Origin: Levilactobacillus fujinensis
GTDB lineage: Bacteria > Bacillota > Bacilli > Lactobacillales > Lactobacillaceae
Reading direction: 5' to 3'
Length of the DNA: 64,000 nt
Assembly (NCBI RefSeq): GCF_003946335.1
Contig: NZ_RHNX01000013.1
Span: 1-64,000, forward strand
This document shows, one piece after another, positions 25,981 to 34,513 of this stretch. The notes below the pieces were generated by a model. It was given only the letters and a program-made list of their open reading frames with translations, did no database searches and had not been told where the DNA came from. Made by a program: the position numbers and the translations under genes. How positions within the stretch are numbered: position 1 is the stretch's first letter; each line of letters starts with the position of its first letter.

Positions 25981-27378
25981 ATGGTTAAGAAGAATAAAAA
26001 AACAGAAAATCCGGGGCATGTAAGCCAGCGTGATATGTGGTTATGGCAGAGTCGAGATGTCTCACGATCAGTTGTTATTCTATTTGCGGGATTTATTATG
26101 TTGTACTGTACGGATACATTAAAGATGTCTGCAGCCATTGTAAGTGTCATTATGGTTGTCAGTAAGGTTTGTGATGGGGTAGCCAATGCCTTTGCTGGAT
26201 GGATTGTTGATAATACACAGACTAAATGGGGCAAGGCCCGTCCATATGAAGTATTAATTATTGGTCTCTGGATTTCTAACTGGTTACTATTTTCGACACC
26301 GGCTTCGTTTAGTATGACAGCAAAAATTATTTGGGTATTTATCATGTACACATTGGTTAATGCGGTGTTCTATCCGATTCTTTATGCAAGTAATACGGTA
26401 TATATTGCGCGAGCATTTAAAAAGGATCAGATTGCAACTATCCAATCAATTGGTGGAATCATTATTATGTTGGCGGCCGTTATTTTTAATATTGCATTTC
26501 CAATGATGATTAAAGTTGTGGCAAACGATGGTGCTGGTTGGAGTAAATTAGCTGCCATTTGGGCGGTACCAATGATGATTATTGGGGTTCTAAGAATGAT
26601 TTTTATTCCGGAAAAATATGATATTGAAACTACAGCTAAGGAAAAGGAAAAATTGAATTGGAAAGAAGTCTGGGGGGTTCTTAAAAAGAATCGCTTTCTA
26701 TGGATTTTGGGATTCTGTGGATTCCTGTTTAACTTCGTTACGAGCATGGGAGTACAAGCCTATTACTTTAAGTATATTGCGCATAACGTTGGGATGATGG
26801 GAATCGTTAGTGCAGCAAACATTATATCTTTACCGTTAGTATTTCTGTTTCCCCGCTGGATTAAAAAGTTTTCAACTTCAAAACTGATGGTGGTTGGATT
26901 CGTGATTTCAGCATTGGGCTATCTGGTGAACTTCGTAGCTGGTGCAAATGTTCTGCTCTTGATGATTGCTCAAGTATTGGTTGGAGCCGGGAATGTTCCA
27001 TTTAGTATGCTACCTGTCCTGCTAGTTTTGGAATGTGCAGATTTCAATGAATATAAGGGCTTACGTCGGATGGAAGGAACTATGACTAGTTTTACTAATT
27101 TAACGAATATGATTGGAGCTGCGTTTGGTTCAGCTGGGTTGGGAGTATTTTTGTCAATGGCAGGCTATACGGGATCCACAGCAACTAACTCAAGTGCTTC
27201 GTTAATGGTAATCCGATTGTTATTCTCCTTGGTTCCAATGGTGTTATACCTCCTAGTCGCATTTAGTCTAATGGGCTACAACAAGCTGGATAAGCAAATG
27301 CCAACGATTCGTGAAGGGCTAAAGGCGCAAAAGGAAGAACTGGACGCTGCGAATGTGATGAAGTCTGAAGAGGAGTGA
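25981..27378 (+). CDS. GPH-family glycoside:cation symporter
   Basis: A 465-residue inner-membrane transporter of the glycoside-pentoside-hexuronide:cation symporter family (MelB/XynP type), with about 12 hydrophobic segments. Diagnostic motifs are the N-terminal WLWQSRDVSRS segment, the TM2-3 motif DNTQTKWGKARPYE, and the later ADFNEYKGLRRMEGTM. It lies 18 bp behind the glycosidase gene and 4 bp ahead of GH3, so the three are one transcript. It probably brings in the glycoside that the cytoplasmic enzymes cleave. Confidence 0.92.
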   Translation: MVKKNKKTENPGHVSQRDMWLWQSRDVSRSVVILFAGFIMLYCTDTLKMSAAIVSVIMVVSKVCDGVANAFAGWIVDNTQTKWGKARPYEVLIIGLWISNWLLFSTPASFSMTAKIIWVFIMYTLVNAVFYPILYASNTVYIARAFKKDQIATIQSIGGIIIMLAAVIFNIAFPMMIKVVANDGAGWSKLAAIWAVPMMIIGVLRMIFIPEKYDIETTAKEKEKLNWKEVWGVLKKNRFLWILGFCGFLFNFVTSMGVQAYYFKYIAHNVGMMGIVSAANIISLPLVFLFPRWIKKFSTSKLMVVGFVISALGYLVNFVAGANVLLLMIAQVLVGAGNVPFSMLPVLLVLECADFNEYKGLRRMEGTMTSFTNLTNMIGAAFGSAGLGVFLSMAGYTGSTATNSSASLMVIRLLFSLVPMVLYLLVAFSLMGYNKLDKQMPTIREGLKAQKEELDAANVMKSEEE

Positions 27379-27382
27379 AAAA

Positions 27383-29800
27383 ATGGTTAACCAAAAGTAT
27401 CAAGATACATCGTTATCACCAGAAGAGCGGGCAGAAAATTTAATGTCGCAGATGAGTCTAGAAGAAAAATTGGGTCAAATTGAGTGCTTTAGTCGAGCAC
27501 ATTTAGTTGGAAAAGACCCTAAAAAACTATATCCTCAAGGATTTGGTCAGGTATCAAATCTATTGGCTACGGCTTTGCCAGATGAAGTAAGCGTTGCAGA
27601 AATGGTTAATACAGATCAAAAATTAGCGATGAGCTTAAGTGAACATCATATTCCAGCATTATTTCACATTGAGGCCTTATGTGGTGTCTTGATTGCTAAG
27701 GCAAAGAGTTTTCCGGCCGGAATTGGGCAGGCGTCAACTTGGAATCCCCAATTGCAGCATCAACTTGGCCTTCAAATTGGAGAACAAGCTCATGCGGTTG
27801 GTATGCGCCAAGTAGCCGCGCCGGTTTTAGATATCACACGGGACCCACGCTTTGGTCGATTAGGAGAGAGCTACGGTGAGGACCCTACCTTGGCATCAGC
27901 AATGGGAACAGCCTTCGTTAAAGGCCTACAGCATGATGGTGATCTGACAAAAGGAGTTTTAGCAACTAGTAAACATTTCCTTGGTTTTCAGCATGGTGAG
28001 GGTGGAATTCACTCCGCTCGAACACCGATTGTGCCGCGTGAACTGCGTGAAGTTTATGCGAAGCCATTCCAAGCGGCTATAACTGATGGTGGATTAGGTA
28101 GTGTTATGAACTCTTATGGCGAAATTGATGGTGACCCGGTCATCAGTTCGCGGAAGATTTTAACGGATCTGTTGCGAAAAGAAATGAAGTTTGATGGTTA
28201 TGTGGTTTCAGATTACATGTCTATGGAGAGATTAAAAGATGTATTCCATACCGCATCTGACTATACCGTAGCCGGTGTTCAGTCGTTAGAAGCGGGAATG
28301 GATGCGGAGCTACCGGTTATCCACTGCTATGATCATAAGCTGATTGATTTAATCAAAAATGGTCAATTGAATCAAAAATACTTGGATCGGGCAGTTTTTG
28401 ATACACTAGTTGTGAAATTTAAATTAGGCCTATTTGAACATCCTTTTGCATTACCAGTGGAGTCGCTTAAGAAGGTCTACCAATCGGCGACCACGACTAA
28501 TAGTAGCCAAGCAGCGCAAGAGTCGTTAATCCTGTTAAAGAATGATGGCATTTTACCACTTAAACCGCAAAAGAAGACCATTGCTGTGATCGGCTGCCAT
28601 GCTGATTCAGTACGAAGTTATTTTGGCGGCTATACTTATATGGCAATGAAGGAGTCGACAGTTGGCGTCAAAGTTACTATGGCAGGAATCGATGTAGATG
28701 ATGATTCGCCGGTCAATTCCGATGCTACTAAGAGTAAGACGTATTCAGGAAGCATCGTCCATCGTCAAAACAGAGAAGTGGAAGCACTAACGCGGGACTG
28801 CTATCCACAGTCCAAGAGTTTAGTTGATGAATTGAAAGGCGATTGTCCGGATACTAAGATCACTTATGCCTATGGATATCCCTACGCGGGTAATGATCAA
28901 TCGGGATTTGAGGAAGCATTGAACATTGCGCGACAAGCCGATACGGTTATTTTAACGTTGGGTGGTAAGTATGGCTGGAATATGGCGTCGACCACCGGAG
29001 AGGGTATTGACGCAATGAGCATTAATCTGCCAGAATGCCAAGAAGAATTCTTGACCAAGGTAGCAGAACTCAATAAGCCAATGATTGGAATTCATTTTGA
29101 TGGCCGACCAATCTCTAGTGATGCCGCGGATAAATATTTGAATGCCATTATCGAGGCATGGGCGCCAGGAGAATTTGGTGGACCAGCTATTGTTGATACA
29201 TTACTTGGCAAAAAGAATCCGTCCGGGAAACTACCTGTGACGGTAGCGAGAACATCGGGTCAGCTTCCCGTTTACTATAATCATGACAACGGTAGTGGGA
29301 TTGATGCTGGCCCAAGTATGGCCTTCAATTCTTATGTAGATGGGACCCGAACACCACGATATCCATTTGGTTTTGGACTCTCCTACACGAACTTCAACCT
29401 GGGTAACTTACAAGTTGTGGGACAAGAAGTTAGTCCAGATCAGTCGATTGAATTACAAGCTGATGTGACTAACACAGGTTCGGTTCCTGGGGATGAAGTT
29501 GTTCAGCTTTATTACAGAGACCAGGTGGCCAGTGTTGTTCGACCAGTCAAACAGCTAGCTGGTTTTCAAAAAGTTTCGTTAGCGGCGGGGGAGAAAACTA
29601 CGGTAAAGTTTGTGATTCAACCAAGCCTAATGAGTTTTTTGGACTCTGATATGAACTGGAAAATCGAGGCGGGTAAATTTGAATTGATGTTGGGGACATC
29701 ATCAACTGACCTGCCATTAAGCACTACTGTTACAGTATCTAAGGATAAATTAATTGATGGGACAAAACGTCAATTTGTTGCGACTAGTGAAGCTGACTAG
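27383..29800 (+). CDS. Glycoside hydrolase family 3 enzyme (second copy in the island)
   Basis: An 805-residue cytoplasmic GH3 enzyme, beta-glucosidase/beta-xylosidase type. It has the N-terminal barrel (MSLEEKLGQIE), KHFLGFQHGEGG in place of KHF, and the nucleophile D277 in GYVVSDYMSM. The sandwich domain carries the ESLILLKNDG and GEFGG segments. A C-terminal fibronectin-III-like domain starts near PFGFGLSYTNF. It differs strongly from the GH3 enzyme at 12308, so the two are not a recent duplication. AGAGGAG precedes the ATG, only 4 bp after the symporter stop codon. Confidence 0.92.
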   Translation: MVNQKYQDTSLSPEERAENLMSQMSLEEKLGQIECFSRAHLVGKDPKKLYPQGFGQVSNLLATALPDEVSVAEMVNTDQKLAMSLSEHHIPALFHIEALCGVLIAKAKSFPAGIGQASTWNPQLQHQLGLQIGEQAHAVGMRQVAAPVLDITRDPRFGRLGESYGEDPTLASAMGTAFVKGLQHDGDLTKGVLATSKHFLGFQHGEGGIHSARTPIVPRELREVYAKPFQAAITDGGLGSVMNSYGEIDGDPVISSRKILTDLLRKEMKFDGYVVSDYMSMERLKDVFHTASDYTVAGVQSLEAGMDAELPVIHCYDHKLIDLIKNGQLNQKYLDRAVFDTLVVKFKLGLFEHPFALPVESLKKVYQSATTTNSSQAAQESLILLKNDGILPLKPQKKTIAVIGCHADSVRSYFGGYTYMAMKESTVGVKVTMAGIDVDDDSPVNSDATKSKTYSGSIVHRQNREVEALTRDCYPQSKSLVDELKGDCPDTKITYAYGYPYAGNDQSGFEEALNIARQADTVILTLGGKYGWNMASTTGEGIDAMSINLPECQEEFLTKVAELNKPMIGIHFDGRPISSDAADKYLNAIIEAWAPGEFGGPAIVDTLLGKKNPSGKLPVTVARTSGQLPVYYNHDNGSGIDAGPSMAFNSYVDGTRTPRYPFGFGLSYTNFNLGNLQVVGQEVSPDQSIELQADVTNTGSVPGDEVVQLYYRDQVASVVRPVKQLAGFQKVSLAAGEKTTVKFVIQPSLMSFLDSDMNWKIEAGKFELMLGTSSTDLPLSTTVTVSKDKLIDGTKRQFVATSEAD

Positions 29801-29848
29801 CAAGAATAGAGGAGAACATCGAAATTAATAAGTTTTAGGGAGGTAGCG

Positions 29849-30121
29849 ATGAATAGAACATTAAGTCAAGCTGGGCTGGTAACCTTCTTAGGAAGGGCTG
29901 CTTCGGTTCTGTCAATCTGTATGTATGTTGCGTATGTACCACAGATAATTGATAATTTGAATGGACAACAAGGGAATCCCCTACAACCGTTGGTAACAGG
30001 CGTAAATTGTATTTTGTGGGTCTCGTACTCTTTTTTAAAGAAAGATAGAGACTGGCCAATTATTATCGCGAACACGCCAGGAATTTTTCTGGGTATTGCT
30101 ACATTTCTGACAGCACTTTAA
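29849..30121 (+). CDS. SemiSWEET sugar transporter (MtN3/PQ-loop family)
   Basis: A 90-residue protein with three predicted transmembrane helices, the size and fold of a SemiSWEET half-transporter, which works as a dimer. The PQ motif is at residues 31-32 (YVPQI), and later landmarks are NCILWVSYS and NTPGIFLG. GGGAGG precedes the ATG. It is the last gene of the glycoside operon, 48 bp after GH3, and is followed by a terminator. The context suggests movement of a released mono- or disaccharide across the membrane, by uptake or by overflow efflux; the direction is not determined by sequence. Confidence 0.85.
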   Translation: MNRTLSQAGLVTFLGRAASVLSICMYVAYVPQIIDNLNGQQGNPLQPLVTGVNCILWVSYSFLKKDRDWPIIIANTPGIFLGIATFLTAL

Positions 30122-30133
30122 ACCGTAGCTGAT

Positions 30134-30177
30134 AAATCAAAAAAGGTTTGGAATTATTTTCCAAACCTTTTTGATTT
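30134..30177. terminator. Bidirectional terminator, right edge of the island
   Basis: AATCAAAAAAGGTTTGGA (from 30135) pairs with TCCAAACCTTTTTGATT (to 30176). It separates the SemiSWEET gene from the convergent ABC exporter gene. Confidence 0.88.
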
Positions 30178-30189
30178 AGGATAATGGCT

Positions 30190-31923
30190 TTAAACCAACT
30201 GCTCCTCAACATACTGCCGGTACAGCGGGTGCGTCGCAATCAAGCTCTGGTGCGTGCCAGAACCGGTGACGGCGCCTTTTTCGATGAAGAAGATGGTGTC
30301 AGCGTTCTTGACCGTAGCGAGGCGGTGGGCAACGATAATGATGGTCTTGGTCTGTTGTAGGCGTTCGATGGCATCTTCAATCGACTGTTCCGACGCACTG
30401 TCTAGGCTGGCCGTGGCCTCATCGAGAATGATGATCGGCGCTGGTCGTAGGAAGGCCCGGGCAATCATCAATCGCTGGATTTGACCACCAGACAAGTTTT
30501 GGGCCTGTTCGGCGAGTTCTGTGTCCAAACCGGCGGGCAAATCGTTGACGAAATCCAAGGCCGCGGCGGATGCCAGTGCCTGGTTGATCGTGTCATCGTC
30601 CGGGGTGGACGTCAGCCCGAAGACCAGGTTGTCACGAATCGTGCCAAATAGCATTGACGTTTCCTGTGAGACATAGGAGATGGACGCGCGCCACTGTGGC
30701 AAGGGAATGTCTTGCACGTTGCGGCCGGCGTAGGTGATGGTCCCGCTGTCCAAATGGTAAAAGCGCTCAATCAGGCTAAGAATCGTGGATTTTCCACCAC
30801 CACTGGGGCCAACGAACGCGGTCGTTTTCCGCGGTGCAATCGTCAGAGATAAGTCGTTGATGGTCGGGTCATTGCCAGTCTGGTAGCTAAAGTTCACGTG
30901 GTCGAAGGTGATGGCCGATGAGGTCGCGGGCACGTCGGCACTGAGCGTAGTGGTTGCTTCACCGGATTCATCGAGCAGTTCGGTCAGCGTTTGGGCCGCA
31001 CCGTTAGCAGCTCTGAATTCGGTTAGCGTCGTGCCCACGTTAGCAATCGGGGTGAGAATTTGGAAAACGTAGATGAGAAATGAGGTCAAGGTACCAATCG
31101 TGATGGCTCCACGCGAGACCATAGCCCCACCGGCGATAAAGACGAAGAAGATCGTCCCCATGAGAATGGTGAATTCAATAGGGTCAATCAAGGCGTTGAG
31201 CAACGTAATGCGAAGATTAGTCCGATATAACTGGTGAATCCGTTGCGTCAGGATTTTGATCATTGCGGGTTCGGCGTCAGAGGTTTTAATAAGTCGAATC
31301 TCGGCGATACTTTGTTGTAAGTCGGCATTGTATTTACCGAGTTGATTTTGGGTTTTATGGTATAGGCTAACCTGTTTCTTAGAAATAGGCGCAATGACCG
31401 CGCCCATCAAGCCTAAGGCCCCAATAATAATTGCCGTTAGGAGGGGACTGATGGTAAATAGAATGATCACCGATCCAACCGTTAGAAGCAGGCCGGAAAC
31501 CAGCGTGCTAACGTTGCCACTGATCAGGTCATTGATTTTTTCTGTGTCACTGCTCACGTGGCTAGCGACTTCGGCGGACCGGTGACTGTCGAAAAAGGGA
31601 ATCGGTAGCGTGACGATGTGCGCCGAAACGTTACTTCGGAGCTGACTAACGATGCGTTGACCAGCCACGCCCAAGACATAGCCGCCACCCATGTCAAAGA
31701 CGGTGGAGCCAATCAGCATGGCGACGATCAAAATAACGCTATGCGCCGAAAAATGTGTCTTAAAACTATCGACAAACGTCCGGACTTCCAGCGGGAGGAT
31801 TAGTGAGAAGGCTACCCCACAAATCGTGAGTAAGATACCACCGAAAAATAAGAATTTAGGGAAATCAATTTGATCAAATAGGGTCATGACGTTACTGCGT
31901 CGTTTTGCCTGAGTCATCAGCAT
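30190..31923 (-). CDS. ABC exporter with fused membrane and ATPase domains (MsbA/LmrA-like)
   Basis: A 577-residue half-transporter expected to act as a dimer. The six-helix membrane domain covers about residues 20-310. The nucleotide-binding domain has Walker A GPSGGGKST, signature LSGGQIQRL and Walker B IIILDEATASLD, then the switch His in VAHRLAT. AAGGAG lies 4 bp from the first ATG and 10 bp from a second (31917), so the exact start is uncertain. It is monocistronic and convergent with the island operon. Family members export drugs, lipids or peptides; the substrate is unknown. Confidence 0.9.
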   Translation of the reverse strand: MLMTQAKRRSNVMTLFDQIDFPKFLFFGGILLTICGVAFSLILPLEVRTFVDSFKTHFSAHSVILIVAMLIGSTVFDMGGGYVLGVAGQRIVSQLRSNVSAHIVTLPIPFFDSHRSAEVASHVSSDTEKINDLISGNVSTLVSGLLLTVGSVIILFTISPLLTAIIIGALGLMGAVIAPISKKQVSLYHKTQNQLGKYNADLQQSIAEIRLIKTSDAEPAMIKILTQRIHQLYRTNLRITLLNALIDPIEFTILMGTIFFVFIAGGAMVSRGAITIGTLTSFLIYVFQILTPIANVGTTLTEFRAANGAAQTLTELLDESGEATTTLSADVPATSSAITFDHVNFSYQTGNDPTINDLSLTIAPRKTTAFVGPSGGGKSTILSLIERFYHLDSGTITYAGRNVQDIPLPQWRASISYVSQETSMLFGTIRDNLVFGLTSTPDDDTINQALASAAALDFVNDLPAGLDTELAEQAQNLSGGQIQRLMIARAFLRPAPIIILDEATASLDSASEQSIEDAIERLQQTKTIIIVAHRLATVKNADTIFFIEKGAVTGSGTHQSLIATHPLYRQYVEEQLV

Positions 31924-32205
31924 CGCGCTCCTTATGTGTTGCTAATAAGTGTAGCACTTTGCAAAAAAATCTGTCATTAAATTTTAATGTTTGTACGTTG
32001 AATATTAAAATCCTCACATCAATTCACTCTTAGAACTAGTTGACCCAATTACTAATTGAAGATTAAGACTAGTTTAAGGGTGGTTAAAAAACCCTAAACT
32101 CTTGTTCGATTATGTAACGATTTTGTAAAAAATCTGTTATACTACAAGTCAGTTTAAAAAATATGCCGGTGGGTCACTGCCGGTAGACTAAGGGGTCAGA
32201 ATATA

Positions 32206-33030
32206 ATGAAGAAATTTATGGTTGCTTTGACTGGGTTAGTCACGTTGGCCACTGTCGGCGCAACGGTCCCAGCTACTGCAGTTACGCCCACGACGGCACA
32301 CGCGGCAACGAAGTCAACTTACGTTAGTCCAAGCCTGAAGGTTAACGCCATTTACACGACGTCAACGACGATTTCAGGGACTGCCACGAAGGGGTCTAAG
32401 ATTACGGTCAAGGCCACGAAGAATGCTAAGAAGAACTTGGCCAGTGGCACGGCTTCCAAGACGACTGGGAAATATACCATTAAGTTGTCCAATAAGCTAA
32501 AGAAGGACGCTAACGTCTACGTTTACGCAACGAATGCGAAGACTAAGGCTTACTTCTACCGGATCATCCGTGTACAAGCTGCTTCAACGAAGGCCGCAAC
32601 GACCACGAAGACGACCGCAGCTAAGACAACAACTACGACCACGAAGACGACCGCAACCAAGACTTCTACTAAGAAGAGCACGGCTGCTAGCTTCTCCGTT
32701 AAGACACCAACTGGGACTTGGGCTTCTAACACGGCCAACAAGTATTCCCAAAAGTTTGTCTTCAGTCAAAAGACTGGTTTTAACCAAACGCTCTATAAGA
32801 ATGGTAAGAAGGTTAAGACTTTAGTTTCTTACGCCAAGTACAGCGTAGATGCTAAGACCCCTACTTTCTGGAAGATTACTTACACGCCTAAGGGTTCTAA
32901 GACGTCCGAAACCTTCTACATGCGTTTTACTTCCGCAAAGAAGTTCAAGATTGTTAACAGCAAGAACCAAGTGATCTCAACTAAGGCCGGCGTTGCGCCA
33001 GCTACTAAGTGGACTTTCACGAAGGCTTAA
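32206..33030 (+). CDS. Secreted protein with Ig-like domain, Lys/Thr linker and unknown C-terminal domain
   Basis: A 274-residue exported protein. Residues 1-~33 form a signal peptide (MKKFMVALTGLVTLATVGA, cleavage near AHA-AT). An Ig-like (Big) domain follows at about 35-125 (ISGTATKGSKITVKAT, GKYTIKLSNKL). A Lys/Thr-rich linker (TTKTTAAKTTTTTTKTT) runs to about 160. The C-terminal ~110 residues are unassigned and contain GTWASNTANKYSQKFVF. There is no LPXTG anchor, so it is probably released or held by charge. An extended -10 (TGTTATACT, 32135-32143) and an AAGGGGT ribosome binding site precede it. The last 104 bp of the gene recur downstream at 33974. Confidence 0.85.
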   Translation: MKKFMVALTGLVTLATVGATVPATAVTPTTAHAATKSTYVSPSLKVNAIYTTSTTISGTATKGSKITVKATKNAKKNLASGTASKTTGKYTIKLSNKLKKDANVYVYATNAKTKAYFYRIIRVQAASTKAATTTKTTAAKTTTTTTKTTATKTSTKKSTAASFSVKTPTGTWASNTANKYSQKFVFSQKTGFNQTLYKNGKKVKTLVSYAKYSVDAKTPTFWKITYTPKGSKTSETFYMRFTSAKKFKIVNSKNQVISTKAGVAPATKWTFTKA

Positions 33031-33126
33031 GCATAAAAATTTAAATAAACCGTGATGGCGACTATTGGTCGTTGAAACGGAAAATGGCTCGTGAAATCTG
33101 GATGGATTTCGCGGGCTATTTTTGTC
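32927..33126 (+). repeat. 200-bp direct repeat, copy 1 (3' end of the secreted-protein gene plus terminator)
   Basis: Copy 1 matches 33974-34173 with no gaps and four mismatches. It includes the last 104 bp of the gene and its terminator (stem arms from 33087, T-run to 33126). Confidence 0.95.
33087..33126 (+). terminator. Terminator of the secreted-protein gene
   Basis: GCTCGTGAAATC pairs with GATTTCGCGGGC with G-U pairs, followed by TATTTTTGTC. The same hairpin recurs at 34134-34173. Confidence 0.8.
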
Positions 33127-33197
33127 GTGAAATGATTCTGATAAAAAGGCAAATTAGCTCGGAAGGAATGAACTGGGATGAGGTTCAAGCAAAATGA

Positions 33198-33239
33198 TTG
33201 ACTACTACGGTAATATCGCATACGATATTACCGTAGTAG
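33198..33239 (+). promoter_or_regulatory. Toxin-antitoxin promoter overlapped by a perfect 17-bp-arm palindrome
   Basis: TTGACT (33198-33203) and TACGAT (33221-33226) are spaced by 17 bp. The palindrome arms are 33202-33218 and 33223-33239 with a 4-bp spacer, covering nearly the whole core promoter. This is the expected layout for autorepression by the HTH antitoxin. Confidence 0.75.
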
Positions 33240-33251
33240 AAGGGAACTATG

Positions 33252-33545
33252 ATGGCTAACGAAATAATTGAATTTATTTATACCGATGAGTTTAAGAAGC
33301 AATGGCGAGCGTTGAACCTGACTAAGAAGCAACTGGATGACTTTGAAATGGGGATAGTTAATTATCATCGGAACTTGCCGGATAATAATTATGGGAAGAG
33401 GTTTCCTGGCAGCATCATCAAAGGTACAGGTGGTGCATATAAGTATAGGTATTCTGATCCTGATAGTAGTCAAGGCAAAAGTGGCAGTTATCGAACTATT
33501 TATTTTGTGGCCCAAGCTAGTCAACTTTGGTTTTTGGAAATCTAG
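33252..33545 (+). pseudogene. RelE/HigB-type toxin, truncated by an in-frame amber codon
   Basis: The visible frame gives about 97 residues (start ATG at 33252, or 33249) with KKQW, RFPGSIIKGTGGAYKYRYSDPDS and SYRTIYFVAQASQLWFLEI, fitting the RelE-like toxin family. It stops at TAG 33543-33545. In the same frame the sequence continues as KKNQKESLSNQEKSDLREF..., which matches the conserved family ending (IYxKNEKENLSxxEKxxL). The TAG therefore appears to replace a Tyr codon. The continued frame would end at TGA 33648-33650, overlapping the antitoxin start by 8 nt. The toxin is probably inactive or depends on readthrough. Confidence 0.8.
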
Positions 33546-33642
33546 AAGAAAAATCAAAAGGAATCCCTCTCGAATCAAGAAAAATCTGACTTGCGAGAAT
33601 TTTCTAGACAGTTAGGTATGAAAGGAAGGAAAGAAAGTAAAA

Positions 33643-33951
33643 ATGACTGATAAAACAACTGCATTACAAAGAAGCATTCGTCAAGCCACTGCTGCATTAA
33701 ATGGTGATTCATCAATGGTCACCGTGCATGAAGTGTCGATAAAGCCGGCACCGCAGTACAATGCAGCTGAGATTAAAGCGATTCGTTCAGAAGTTAATGT
33801 GACACAACGAGTCTTAGCAAACGTTCTTTCCGTTTCCCCACGGACGGTTGAAGCTTGGGAGAGTGGCAAGTCGCGACCGAGTCGTAGTGCCAGTCGGCTG
33901 TTGCAGCTTATTCAGAAACAGCCGCAGATTCTTGACTTAATTATGAGTTAG
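33643..33951 (+). CDS. HTH-domain antitoxin (HigA/NadS type)
   Basis: A 102-residue DNA-binding antitoxin. The C-terminal half is a Xre-type helix-turn-helix: AEIKAIRSEVNVTQRVLANVLSVSPRTVEAWESGKSRPSRSASRLLQLI is the region, with the recognition helix around SPRTVEAWE. The N-terminal half probably contacted the toxin. GGAAGG lies upstream. The order toxin then antitoxin is that of HigBA-type modules. It likely binds the palindrome at 33202-33239. The gene remains intact while the toxin is truncated. Confidence 0.88.
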   Translation: MTDKTTALQRSIRQATAALNGDSSMVTVHEVSIKPAPQYNAAEIKAIRSEVNVTQRVLANVLSVSPRTVEAWESGKSRPSRSASRLLQLIQKQPQILDLIMS

Positions 33952-33973
33952 TTTGATTTGACCTTCCAAAAGA

Positions 33974-34173
33974 TTACTTCCGCAAAGAAGTTCAAGATCG
34001 TTAACAGCAAGAACCAAGTGATCTCAACGAAGGCCGGCGTTGCGCCAGCTACTAAGTGGACTTTCACGAAGGCTTAAGCATAAAAATTTAAATAAACCGT
34101 GATGGCGACTATTGGTCGTTGAAACGGGAAATTGCTCGTGAAATCTGGATGGATTTCGCGGGCTATTTTTGTC
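33974..34173 (+). repeat. 200-bp direct repeat, copy 2 (remnant of a paralogous secreted-protein gene)
   Basis: Copy 2 encodes the last 34 residues of the secreted protein with two synonymous changes, then the same downstream region and terminator. Homology may extend left to about 33960 (TFQKIT against TFWKIT) across an in-frame 51-bp deletion at a TTACTT microhomology. It is a gene remnant with no start. Confidence 0.88.
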
Positions 34174-34507
34174 AGGACAATTAAACTAATTTAAGTGAGG
34201 AGCGTGCCAGCTGGATGAGCGCGTCTATCGAGGCAGTTGTTCTGGTGTGGTTCCGGCTACTCAGAAGTTAAGCCAACCAACTTTAATTACACTCAGAATT
34301 TGCGGCGATTAAGTTGTGCTTAAACCGGATGGGTTGTATTCTGCCAGTGGAACGGTCATTTGACGGCGGTTCCACACACTAAAATTAAAAATGAAAGCAG
34401 GAAATGCGATATGCGTGACGTTAGTTTTGCCAGCCATTTGGCGATGGTTGCGGCCTCAGAAATGAAGGGAAGATCCAGATATAGGCAACAAATGAATCGG
34501 GGTTTAT
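34174..34507. other. Intergenic region before the ABC operon
   Basis: No gene is convincingly supported. An inverted repeat GTGGAAC/GTTCCAC lies near 34347-34376. A 44-codon frame starting at 34411 has a possible ribosome binding site but no recognisable product. The rest resembles degraded intergenic repeat sequence. Confidence 0.35.
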
Positions 34508-34513
34508 TTGATT

